Of a DNA stretch of 64,000 nt, positions 33,308 to 42,104 are shown one piece after another (within the stretch, counting starts at the first letter, position 1; every line of letters starts with the position of its first letter). Below the pieces are notes generated by a model. The model did not search any database, was not told where the DNA came from, and saw only the letters and a list, made by a program, of their open reading frames with translations. The stretch is from NCBI RefSeq assembly GCF_034670185.1, contig NZ_JAXMNY010000002.1:248001-312000 (forward strand). Reading direction: 5' to 3'. The DNA comes from Nisaea sp. (GTDB lineage Bacteria; Pseudomonadota; Alphaproteobacteria; Thalassobaculales; Thalassobaculaceae). The translations under genes were made by a program, and so were the position numbers.

Positions 33308-36300
33308 CTAAACGACGTCGCGAAGCTCCACCGCGCCCGCCAAATCGACCGAAACAAGCTGGCTGACGCCCCTCTCGGCCATCGTCACACCGAACAGCCG
33401 ATCCATCCGTGCCATGGTCAGGCGATGGTGGGTAATGACCAAAAAGCGGGTGCCCGTGGTCTTGCTGATTTCCTGCAGCAGCGTGCAGAAGCGGTCGACG
33501 TTCGTATCGTCCAGCGGCGCATCGACCTCGTCGAGCACGCAGATCGGCGACGGATTTGTAAGGAACGCGGCGAAAACCAGCGCCACCGCGGTCAGGGCCT
33601 GCTCGCCGCCGGACAACAGCGACATGACCTGCATCTTCTTGCCCGGCGGGCTGGCCATGATTTCCAATCCGGCATCCAGCGGATCGTCATCCTCGACCAT
33701 CTTCAGATGCGCCTGCCCGCCACCGAACAGCCGGCTGAACAGATCCTTGAAATGCGCATTTACCCGCTCGAATGATTCGAGCAACCGTTCCCGGCCTTCC
33801 CGGTTCAGGGTCTGAATCGCGCCGCGCAGCCGGGAGATCGCCTGGATCAGATCGTCCCGCTCGCTCTCCATGCCGGCGATTCTCTGCTCCAGCTCCTCGA
33901 CTTCCTGCTCCGCCCGCAGGTTCACAGCCCCGATCCGCTCCCGCTCCCGGGTGAGCCTCTCCAGCCGGTTGCTGACTTCGTCCGCATCCGGCAACGGGCC
34001 TTCGGGATCAATCCCGGCTTTCGCCAGGATCTCGTCCGGGCGGCATTTCAGTCGCTCGGCGATTCTCTCGCGCAAGGCATTGGTCGCCTGATTGACCTGC
34101 TCCAGCGCGCCTTCAGCCCGGATATGTGTCTCGCGCGCCTCCGCCAGCTCCCGTTCCGCCTGACGCGCAACTTCATCGGCAGTGCGCTGGCGCGTCTCGG
34201 CTTCGCTCAGCACGTCCGACGCCTGCTGACGCCTGGCCTCCGACTGGGTGATCTGATCGATCAGCGCCTTGCGCTGGGTCTCGATTTCCGCAGGGCGTGC
34301 TTCCAGCCGGGCAATATCCGTCCGTTCCGCAATCTGCCGCTCGGTCAGCTCTTCCTTGCGCGATGCGGCCCGTTCGTTCCGGTCCGACCAGGAGCGCAGC
34401 TCGCCCTCGATGGCGGACAGCCGGGTCCGCCGGACTTCCGCCTCCCGCACCAGATGATCATGAGCGCTTCGGGCTTCCGCCAGTGCGTTGCGCTTGTCCG
34501 CCAGCTCCTGCCGTAGCGCGGCGCTCTCGGCCCGCAGGGTCGCGACATCATCAAGCTCGACCTCTGCCGCCTCGGCGGACACAAGCTGGCCCTCGGCCTC
34601 CTCGATCTCGTCCTCGTACCGCACCTTGGTATCGTCGATGGCGGAGAGCTTCGAATCGATCTCAGCGAGCAAAGCCGCCAGCTTTGAGCGCCGGGTCCGC
34701 GCCGTTTCACTTTCGCTGAAGGCCGAGCGCATCGCTTCGCGCGCCGCCTTTTCAGCATCCACGGCTTCCCGCTGCGAGGTTCGGGCCGCGTCGAATCGCT
34801 CGCTCGCCTCCGCCCGGTTCTTCTCCACCGCCGAGATTTCAGACTGCAGGGCCCCCAACCGGTTCCGCTGCTGCAGCCGGATCGCGGCACTGCTCGGCGC
34901 CCCGGGAGCGACAACAAAGCCGTCCCAGCGGCAGAGCCCGCCATCTCTGCTGACCAGGCGCTGGCCGTCCCTCAGGGCGGGTTGCAGCGCCTGCGCAGTC
35001 TCGAAGTCCGCGACCACGCCGGTTGCCGCAAGACGGCGCGCCAGAGCGGCCGGTCCTTGCACACGCGTTGCGAGGGGCTCGACACTGTCCGGCAGGGAGC
35101 TTCCGGAATCGGCTCCAGGCTTTCCGCTCCAGTAGCGCACATGATCGCCGCCCGATTCGGACAGCGGTGCCGTCAGATCGTCGCCAAGCGCGGCACCGAG
35201 CGCGGTCTCGTAGCCCGGCTCGGCAGAAACGGAATCGAGAATCGGCGCCGCATCACCATCTTCGCCGTCACCGGACAGCAATTGTTCGAGTGCACCGGCC
35301 TCCGCCGTCAGCTTCGCCAATCCGGCTTCAACGTGCTGCAAGGCCTCGCGGGCAGCACCCTCAGCTTCCGATGCGGCCTCCCGGGCAGCTTCAGAGCCGT
35401 CAGCGGCCGAACGCGCCGCTTCAAGCGCGGCCTCAGCCTCCGTTACGGCCAGCTCCGCCGCCTCGACTTCTCCCGGACCGGCCGCCGATTCCTGCAACCG
35501 CTTCCGATTATCCTCAAGCCCTGCAATCTGCCGCGTGAGTCGCTCTATCTGCTCCCGCGCCATCCGGGCCTGGCGTTGCAGGCTGGCCCGCCGCGCCTCG
35601 GTCGTCGCGATATGTTCCGTCATCCCTGAAAGCTTAACTTCCAGCGCATCGGCGGCACGGTTGATCTCGGTCAGAGCCTCGCTGGCCTTGGCCTGCGCTT
35701 CCGCCTCGCCCTCGCGAGCCGTGGCGATCCCGGCATGTTCGCCCTTCAGCCGTTCCAGTGCCTCTTCCGCATCGGCGGACAGGAGCTGCTCGCGCTCAAG
35801 ATCGTCGGCGATCTGGCGCAGGCGCAGTTCAGCCTCGCTCTTCGCGGTGACAATGCGGCGTTCTTCATTATCGAGTTCAGCCCGCGCCAGGGTCAGGCGC
35901 TGCAATTCGGCCGCCGCCTTTGCCTCATCCTCGCGCAGCGACGGCAGGCTGGCCGCTGTCTCGGTCTGGATGGTGCTCGCCTCAGCCGCCTTGCGGGTCG
36001 CCGCCGCCACAGCGTCACCCGCTTCGGCCACCGCCTTCCCGGCGACAGCGCGCTCTTCCCTGGTCGCTTCCCAGCGCCGGTGCAGCAGCACCGATTCGGC
36101 CGAGCGCATCTGCTCGGCGACAGTGCGGTAGCGCTGAGCCTGCTTGGCCTGCTGACGCAGCCCGTGCAACTGGCCTTCCAGCGCTTTCAGGACATCCTCA
36201 AGCCGTTCGAGATTGGTCTCCGCCGCCCGCAGGCGCAGCTCAGCCTCCCGCCGGCGGGCATAAAGGCCACGGATATTCGCCGCCTCTTCCAGGAGGATGC

Positions 36301-36781
36301 GGCGTTCCGACGGTTTCGCGTTGATGATGGCGCCGATCCGGCCCTGACTGACCAGCCCGGCGGAGCGGGCGCCGGTACCGGCATCGGCGAAGAGAAGCTG
36401 CACATCGCGGGCCCGCACTTCCCGGCCATTGACCCGGTAGGCGGAACCCTTGTTGCGTTCGATGCGCCGGATCACTTCCAGCTCCGGCGCATCGTTGAGG
36501 GCGGCGGGTGCCTTGCGGTCCTCGTTATTCACCAGCAGACCGACTTCGGCGAGATTGCGCGCCGGGCGGCCGGTCGTGCCGCCGAAGATAACGTCGTCCA
36601 TCTCCCCGCCGCGCATCTGCTTGGCGGAGGTCTCTCCCATCACCCATCTCAGGGCCTCGACGAGATTCGACTTGCCGCAGCCATTCGGCCCGACAACCCC
36701 CGTCATGCCCTCCTCGATCAACAGTTCGGTCGGATCGACGAAGGACTTGAAGCCTGAAAGACGCAGCTTAGAAAGATGCAA
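33308..36781 (-). CDS. smc: Chromosome segregation protein SMC
   Basis: An 1157-residue SMC protein that compacts and aligns chromosome arms together with ScpA and ScpB. N-terminal head with Walker A GPNGCGKSN (31-39); two long coiled coils rich in Ala, Glu and Arg separated by a hinge near residues 510-640; C-terminal head with signature LLSGGEQALTAVAL and Walker B CVLDEVDAPLDD. Normal length. Downstream of dsbA on the same strand, 46 nt apart; dciA-dsbA-smc is a common alphaproteobacterial order. Confidence 0.97.
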   Translation of the reverse strand: MHLSKLRLSGFKSFVDPTELLIEEGMTGVVGPNGCGKSNLVEALRWVMGETSAKQMRGGEMDDVIFGGTTGRPARNLAEVGLLVNNEDRKAPAALNDAPELEVIRRIERNKGSAYRVNGREVRARDVQLLFADAGTGARSAGLVSQGRIGAIINAKPSERRILLEEAANIRGLYARRREAELRLRAAETNLERLEDVLKALEGQLHGLRQQAKQAQRYRTVAEQMRSAESVLLHRRWEATREERAVAGKAVAEAGDAVAAATRKAAEASTIQTETAASLPSLREDEAKAAAELQRLTLARAELDNEERRIVTAKSEAELRLRQIADDLEREQLLSADAEEALERLKGEHAGIATAREGEAEAQAKASEALTEINRAADALEVKLSGMTEHIATTEARRASLQRQARMAREQIERLTRQIAGLEDNRKRLQESAAGPGEVEAAELAVTEAEAALEAARSAADGSEAAREAASEAEGAAREALQHVEAGLAKLTAEAGALEQLLSGDGEDGDAAPILDSVSAEPGYETALGAALGDDLTAPLSESGGDHVRYWSGKPGADSGSSLPDSVEPLATRVQGPAALARRLAATGVVADFETAQALQPALRDGQRLVSRDGGLCRWDGFVVAPGAPSSAAIRLQQRNRLGALQSEISAVEKNRAEASERFDAARTSQREAVDAEKAAREAMRSAFSESETARTRRSKLAALLAEIDSKLSAIDDTKVRYEDEIEEAEGQLVSAEAAEVELDDVATLRAESAALRQELADKRNALAEARSAHDHLVREAEVRRTRLSAIEGELRSWSDRNERAASRKEELTERQIAERTDIARLEARPAEIETQRKALIDQITQSEARRQQASDVLSEAETRQRTADEVARQAERELAEARETHIRAEGALEQVNQATNALRERIAERLKCRPDEILAKAGIDPEGPLPDADEVSNRLERLTRERERIGAVNLRAEQEVEELEQRIAGMESERDDLIQAISRLRGAIQTLNREGRERLLESFERVNAHFKDLFSRLFGGGQAHLKMVEDDDPLDAGLEIMASPPGKKMQVMSLLSGGEQALTAVALVFAAFLTNPSPICVLDEVDAPLDDTNVDRFCTLLQEISKTTGTRFLVITHHRLTMARMDRLFGVTMAERGVSQLVSVDLAGAVELRDVV

Positions 36782-36827
36782 CCGTTAGACGCTCCTTACC
36801 CAGCCCCAGCATGTTGCGGAGAGCGCC

Positions 36828-37445
36828 CTAGAGCGCGTCCGCAATCGCCTCCTCGAAGGACTCAAAGCTGAACACATCGTCCAGCTTGCGTCCATTCATG
36901 AGGAAAGACGGGGTCGACTTGATGTCGTGATCCTTGGTCGCAGCGAGACGCTCGTTCAGGATGTAATCCAGCAACTTCTCGTCGGTCATGCATTCCTCCA
37001 CACGCGCTTCGGAAAGCCCGGCGAGCCTGCCCAGCTTGACCAGTTCGGTGAACGGATTGTCGCCGCGCGCCCAATCGGCCTGCTTCTTCATCAGCAGATC
37101 GACCATGGCGACATAGCGTTTGCCGTCGAGGCAGCGGGCCATGGCGGATGCACGCAGCGCCCACTGGTCTAGCGGGAAATCCTTGAACTCGATCTTCACC
37201 TTGCCGGTATCGACATAGGCTTCCTTCAGCTTCGGAAGTACTTCGGTGTGGAATCGGGCGCAGTGCGGGCAGGTCATTGAGAAATACTCAACGATGGAAA
37301 CCTTCGCATCCGGATCGCCGATCACCCGCGGAGCTTTCGCCGCCTCCATGTCCACTCCGGCAGCCAGTGCCTGCAGCGGCAGCCCGGCAGTGAAGGGCGC
37401 AATCAACCCAAGACCCAACACAAGATTTAGCGTTCTACGGCGCAC
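36828..37445 (-). CDS. DsbA-family periplasmic thiol:disulfide oxidoreductase
   Basis: A 205-residue exported thioredoxin-fold protein. Signal peptide about 1-29 (ending LQALAA), active site C59-P-H-C62, then the DsbA helical insertion (WALRASAMARCLDGKRYVAMVD) and the cis-Pro loop STPSFLMNGRKL. It oxidises or isomerises disulfides of secreted proteins. No dsbB next to it. Confidence 0.93.
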   Translation of the reverse strand: MRRRTLNLVLGLGLIAPFTAGLPLQALAAGVDMEAAKAPRVIGDPDAKVSIVEYFSMTCPHCARFHTEVLPKLKEAYVDTGKVKIEFKDFPLDQWALRASAMARCLDGKRYVAMVDLLMKKQADWARGDNPFTELVKLGRLAGLSEARVEECMTDEKLLDYILNERLAATKDHDIKSTPSFLMNGRKLDDVFSFESFEEAIADAL

Positions 37446-37571
37446 TATTGGCCTCCTGTTACAATATGTTGAATATTAATGCGGCTTATCCCAGTCCGCA
37501 ACAATGTGACCGCACGATGCGGTTTTCCGCCCTGTGGGCGCCCTGACCGGACACTTTGCAGGCCAATCATG

Positions 37572-38123
37572 TCAGGAATTAGTCCGTTTCCTGGAAACCC
37601 CTTTGGCACCGGCAGCAACCACCGCCTTGCCGAGATCCTCCAGCGCCTGCCGCAGATCGTTCCTCTCGACCCCGGCGACGCTGTCTGTGACCTGTTTGAC
37701 CTCTTCCGGTTTCAACGGCCGCAGCTTCGGCCGCAGGCTCTCGCGCCGTTTCGGCAGCGGGCCCTGCTTCAGGGCAATACGCGCAATGGCGCTGTAGCCG
37801 AAAACCATATTGATGCGTTCGATCAGAACCGGGATCTGATGCTGGATTTCCAGCGCCGCCGCCCCGGCAACACGCAGATGCAGCGTACCGCCGCCCGTGG
37901 CGCCTCTGGCGAAAACCATCTTTTCGGGGGCGCATTGCAGTGAGAGCACCTCACCGACGATAGCCGGCCAATCGCTGATAATGCGCGATTCGGCGAAACC
38001 GCGGCGGCGCAGCGCCTTGTCACTGAGCGTCGGCGCAACGGCGGCAAGCCGCGCAAGGCCGCCGATACGGCGGCGCCACGTTGACGGTTGTAATGTTTTG
38101 TCTGCTGCCGTCTTCTCGGACAT
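37572..38123 (-). CDS. DUF721 (DciA-like) protein
   Basis: A 183-residue protein of the DUF721/DciA group; DciA loads the replicative helicase DnaB in bacteria lacking DnaC. Core reads ISDWPAIVGEVLSLQCAPEKMVF then LHLRVAGAAALEIQHQIPVLIERINMVFGY, with a basic N-terminus. ATG at 38123 follows GGGGAG at good spacing; an ATG five codons upstream is possible. Divergent from mutY with a gap of only 66 nt. Confidence 0.88.
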   Translation of the reverse strand: MSEKTAADKTLQPSTWRRRIGGLARLAAVAPTLSDKALRRRGFAESRIISDWPAIVGEVLSLQCAPEKMVFARGATGGGTLHLRVAGAAALEIQHQIPVLIERINMVFGYSAIARIALKQGPLPKRRESLRPKLRPLKPEEVKQVTDSVAGVERNDLRQALEDLGKAVVAAGAKGVSRKRTNS

Positions 38124-38189
38124 TGCCGCGCTCCCCATGCACACTAATGTAAGGGCTCCCGCGCCTGACCCAACGGAAATAACATACAC

Positions 38190-39242
38190 GTGACCACGCC
38201 TGAAATCCTGCCCGGCCTTCTGCTCGACTGGTACGACCGGCACCGCCGCCGTCTGCCCTGGCGCGCCGAGCCGGGAACGCAGGCCGATCCCTACCATGTC
38301 TGGCTCAGCGAAATCATGCTGCAGCAGACCACCGTGGTCGTCGTCGGGCCTTATTTCACGCGCTTTCTGGAGCGCTGGCCAAGCGTCATCGCGCTGGCCG
38401 ATGCGCCGCAGGAAGACGTGCTCGCGGAATGGGCCGGGCTCGGCTACTACGCTCGCGCCCGCAACCTGCATAAATGCGCCGGCGTTGTCCGCGATCTTCA
38501 TGGCGGCCGTTTCCCCGACACCGAAGACGCCCTGCTGGAGCTGCCGGGAATCGGCACCTACACCGCCGCCGCCGTCGCCGCCATCGCCTTCGGCATCCCG
38601 GCAACGCCCGTGGACGGCAATTTCGAGCGGGTGATGGCCCGGATGCATGCGGTAGAGACACCGCTGCCCGATGCCAAACCGGAACTGAAACGCCTCTCCG
38701 CCGCGCTCACTCCACAGCAAAGGCCCGGCGACTACGCCCAGGCAGTAATGGATCTCGGTGCCACCATCTGTACCCCGCGCAAACCGAAATGCCTGACCTG
38801 CCCGTGGAGCGCCCCCTGCGAAGCCCGCATCGCCGGGATCGCCGAGGAACTGCCGAGAAAGAAAAAGAAACCGCAGAGGCCAACCCGCAAGGGCGTCGCC
38901 TTCTGGATCGTCAACGGCCGTGGAGACATCCTGCTCCGAAGACGGCCGCAAAAGGGCCTGCTCGGCGGCATGGTGGAAATCCCGTCAAGCGAATGGCGCG
39001 AGGCGGAACACCCGCTGCACCAATCCCTCGCCGAAGCCCCGATCAAGGCGCAATGGACGGAACTGCCGGGCATGGTCCGCCACACCTTCACGCATTTCCA
39101 TCTGGAGCTGATTGTCTATCGGAGCCGGGCCACAGGGACGCGCCCGCCGGACAGTTTCTGGCATCCGGTGGAGAAGATCGGCGAGGCGGGACTGCCGTCG
39201 GTGATGGCGAAGATCGCCAAGCACGCGCTGCGGCATCAGTAG
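38190..39242 (+). CDS. mutY: A/G-specific adenine glycosylase
   Basis: A 350-residue repair enzyme removing adenine mispaired with 8-oxoguanine. Seen: LPWR near the N-terminus, EIMLQQTTV, helix-hairpin-helix ELPGIGTYTAAAVAAIAFG, catalytic Asp in PVDGNFERV, the [4Fe-4S] loop C-x6-C-x2-C-x5-C (CTPRKPKCLTCPWSAPC) and a C-terminal NUDIX-like domain recognising 8-oxoG (LLGGMVEIPSSEWRE). GTG start. Confidence 0.97.
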   Translation: MTTPEILPGLLLDWYDRHRRRLPWRAEPGTQADPYHVWLSEIMLQQTTVVVVGPYFTRFLERWPSVIALADAPQEDVLAEWAGLGYYARARNLHKCAGVVRDLHGGRFPDTEDALLELPGIGTYTAAAVAAIAFGIPATPVDGNFERVMARMHAVETPLPDAKPELKRLSAALTPQQRPGDYAQAVMDLGATICTPRKPKCLTCPWSAPCEARIAGIAEELPRKKKKPQRPTRKGVAFWIVNGRGDILLRRRPQKGLLGGMVEIPSSEWREAEHPLHQSLAEAPIKAQWTELPGMVRHTFTHFHLELIVYRSRATGTRPPDSFWHPVEKIGEAGLPSVMAKIAKHALRHQ

Positions 39243-39261
39243 AAGGCCAAGAGCGGCGCTT

Positions 39262-40368
39262 TCAGGTTTTACTCGTCGTCGCCAGATCCAGCTCGCGGAA
39301 AATGACCGCGATATAGTCGAGCTCTTTTTTCATCTCGTCGAGATAGGCCGGATCGGCGGCATCGCCGTTTACGCCCGGGTCCGGGAACCAGTCCCGCCGG
39401 TCATTGAAGGCAATCCAGACCTTCCCCTCATCGAAACCAAGGCTCAACTCCCGCACGGTCGGCTTCCGAAGCCGCAGCAGCCGTTCCATCATCGTCGGTG
39501 TCAACAGGTAGCGGGCTTCCACCTGATCGGTTGAATAGACAATGAAAGCGCTGTTGAAATCGTCCGACTCAAGCTCAACCCTCTCGCCGATATTCTGGAA
39601 GGCACCGGAGAACAGATTGCGGGGATGGAGATCGTTCGGCAGGACAACAGTCCGCCCATGGAACGGCTTGGGGCAATCGGCAACGATCAAACCACCCACG
39701 AACCTGTCAGACGCACGAGACCTGCGGAGAGCGCCGGTTAGGTCGAATCCGCCGACTCGGAAAGACGACCTCTTGCGGCGCTTCTTTTCGATCTTCTCCG
39801 CCTTGCAAATCTCCGTCCCCACTCCGTCGATCACGCCTTCAATATGATCCGCGATCCGGAAATCCGCCCGTGAGGGCACGAGATAGAGCTGTTCAAATCG
39901 CTGAAACGGGAACTTCTGCGCTCTCCGATCATAGAAATATCCGAGATGCTCGAACACGCAGGCCTTGGCCCGCCAGGGTCCATAGTCGGACATCCCTCTC
40001 GCCACCAAGAACATCGCCCCGAAACAGGCAAAGCCCCCCAGAATGACGAAAACCGTGAACGCTCCCTCGCCTGGCTGCATTGGCCTTTCTGTGCATTTGC
40101 CATTGATGCAGGTCTTTACGGTTCCCGTTGTCCCTGCAGGAACCGGATCATTCTCCACGATGGACGAGAAAAGAAACTTCGACAGAACGAGACAACCGAA
40201 CAGCACAAGGAGAATTTGGACGATTCTCCGCCGCTTGCGGCGGTCCGTCTGCCATTTTTCAATTTCGGGGCGGATGCGGTTCCATTTCGCATTGAAGGCG
40301 TCGCGATCTTCTTCATCGGATGGAGCCACAAATGACCCTGAACCGAAACCAGGAACCGAACCGCTCAC
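39262..40368 (-). CDS. DUF3137-family membrane protein 1
   Basis: A 368-residue protein with two membrane helices (about 49-68 and 103-125) and a large C-terminal cytosolic or periplasmic domain of the DUF3137 type, with the phrase FNSAFIVYSTDQVEARYLLTPTMMERLLRLR shared closely with the paralogue at 41084. Its start overlaps the stop of the LemA gene. DUF3137 is often encoded with LemA; no biochemical role is established. Confidence 0.8.
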   Translation of the reverse strand: MSGSVPGFGSGSFVAPSDEEDRDAFNAKWNRIRPEIEKWQTDRRKRRRIVQILLVLFGCLVLSKFLFSSIVENDPVPAGTTGTVKTCINGKCTERPMQPGEGAFTVFVILGGFACFGAMFLVARGMSDYGPWRAKACVFEHLGYFYDRRAQKFPFQRFEQLYLVPSRADFRIADHIEGVIDGVGTEICKAEKIEKKRRKRSSFRVGGFDLTGALRRSRASDRFVGGLIVADCPKPFHGRTVVLPNDLHPRNLFSGAFQNIGERVELESDDFNSAFIVYSTDQVEARYLLTPTMMERLLRLRKPTVRELSLGFDEGKVWIAFNDRRDWFPDPGVNGDAADPAYLDEMKKELDYIAVIFRELDLATTSKT

Positions 40369-40946
40369 GAGCGCATCACCGAATCAACATCCACCGGCTT
40401 GCGCCATTCCGGATTATCGATCTCGTAGAAGGGCATCGTCTTCACCCTGGCAAAACCCGCGATCACGCTGCCGGGAAAGATCTCGACCGCATTGTTCAGA
40501 TCGCTCACGGCTGCGTTGTAATATCGCCGCGCGGCAGAGATATGCCCTTCGACCTCTTCATAGGTTTCCTGCGCCCGTATGATCGTCGCATCGGATTTCA
40601 GGTCCGGATAATTCTCCGCCAGCGCGAAGAGGCGGCCAAGGCCGGTCTCCAGTGCCTGCGAGGCTTCAAGATGGGCGGCAAGTTCCGTTGGATCGGTCGG
40701 ACTGTAGGGTTGCTGTACCTTGGCGCGAAGCTCGACGACGCGTGTCAGCAGCTCCTTCTCATGATCCATGAAACGCTGCGCCAGCTTCAGAATGTTGGGA
40801 ACGAGGTCGAACCGCTTCTGCAGCTGCACGTCGACAGAGGACAGAGCCTCAAGCGCCTTGTTCTTGCGCGAGATGATCGAGGCATACCAGAAATAGAGAC
40901 CGATAAAGATGATGGCCGGCACGCCGTAGACGATCATTGGATCCAT
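40365..40946 (-). CDS. lemA: LemA family protein
   Basis: A 193-residue protein with one N-terminal membrane helix (VYGVPAIIFIGLYFWYASII) and a helical domain opening with ALEALSSVDVQLQKRFDLVPNIL, the LemA hallmark. Overlaps the downstream DUF3137 gene by four bases, so they are coupled. LemA proteins are associated with membrane stress and membrane remodelling; the precise function is unclear. Confidence 0.93.
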   Translation of the reverse strand: MDPMIVYGVPAIIFIGLYFWYASIISRKNKALEALSSVDVQLQKRFDLVPNILKLAQRFMDHEKELLTRVVELRAKVQQPYSPTDPTELAAHLEASQALETGLGRLFALAENYPDLKSDATIIRAQETYEEVEGHISAARRYYNAAVSDLNNAVEIFPGSVIAGFARVKTMPFYEIDNPEWRKPVDVDSVMRS

Positions 40947-41083
40947 CGAAAGACCTCCCCCAAAGGGTCAAAAAACTGCGGCACACTCCTGCGGGGAGAA
41001 GCATGCCGCCGACGTATCAGTCTATGAGCTATTATCCGGAATGTGCAGCCACGGAATGCCTCTGGCCCAACTTTAGGCTGTCC

Positions 41084-42094
41084 TTAAACCCGGCTGGACG
41101 CCCCGAGGTTCAGCTCCCGCAGGATCGCGCCGACATATTCCAGATCCTCCCTGATATCATCCAAATAAGCCGGGTCGGTCACCTCCCGCCCCATACCCGG
41201 ATCCACGAACCATTCCCGTCCGTCGTTCATGGCGATATGAATCTTGCCGCCCGAGAAACCGATGCCGACCTCGGCTCGGAATATCGATCTCAGGCGCAAA
41301 ATCCTATCGATCATCGATGGTGTCAGCAGATAGCGGGCTTCAACCTGATCCGTCGAGTAGGCCAGGAATGAATCGTTGAAGTCTTCGGACTCAAGCTCCA
41401 CCCGTTCGCCTACTCCCTGAAAGAGTCCCGAGAGCAGTGAATGCGGCTGAAGATCCTTCGGCAGCACCGCTGTCTGACCCTGGAACGGCTTGGGGAACTC
41501 GGCGACGATCAGTCCCCCTTCGAACTTCCCGGACGACCGGGATGCTGCATGCAGGACGTTAAGCAAGTTCGCCTGATTGCCGCGCACTTCAAGCCGGTCG
41601 CCTTTTCTGGACTCCTGGAAATTCTTCGCCTTGCAAGCCATGGCTTTCACACCGGCAAAGTCACCTTCAACAATATCCGAGGCTTTGTATCTCAGATGCT
41701 CCGACAAGAGGTAGAGGCGCTCGAATTGTCGAAACGGAAACCGTTGAGCATCCTTGCTGTATCTATAACCGAGGTGCTTGAGGATGTACTTCTTGACTCG
41801 CCGGAACGGGTCTTTCGGAAGGATATGGATAAGGAGCTTGATACCGAGAAAACAACAGCCCGCCAACGCCATGAAGAAGACTGCGATTCCGCCGGATAAA
41901 ATCCCCGCGAACCCTCCGAGCAGAGGGAGGATGATGCAGCCGATGAAAGTGTAGAACAGGGCGGCAGCAATCGTACCGTACCGCTGCCGTTTACGCTCCC
42001 ACCCTGCGAACTCCTGCCGGAGACGCTCCAGCTCCGCACTATTTGCATCTTCGCCTTCCGTCAGGCTGGGTTCGGAAGGGGCCTCCGGTTTCAT
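41084..42094 (-). CDS. DUF3137-family membrane protein 2
   Basis: A 336-residue paralogue of the protein at 39262. Two membrane helices (about 44-62 and 68-90); C-terminal domain with SFLAYSTDQVEARYLLTPSMIDRILRLR and LIVAEFPKPFQGQTAVLPKDLQ, both matching the paralogue. It lies 10 nt after purH and 137 nt upstream of lemA. The DUF3137-LemA-DUF3137 order suggests a duplicated partner. Confidence 0.8.
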   Translation of the reverse strand: MKPEAPSEPSLTEGEDANSAELERLRQEFAGWERKRQRYGTIAAALFYTFIGCIILPLLGGFAGILSGGIAVFFMALAGCCFLGIKLLIHILPKDPFRRVKKYILKHLGYRYSKDAQRFPFRQFERLYLLSEHLRYKASDIVEGDFAGVKAMACKAKNFQESRKGDRLEVRGNQANLLNVLHAASRSSGKFEGGLIVAEFPKPFQGQTAVLPKDLQPHSLLSGLFQGVGERVELESEDFNDSFLAYSTDQVEARYLLTPSMIDRILRLRSIFRAEVGIGFSGGKIHIAMNDGREWFVDPGMGREVTDPAYLDDIREDLEYVGAILRELNLGASSRV

Positions 42095-42104
42095 GATCCC
42101 GATC

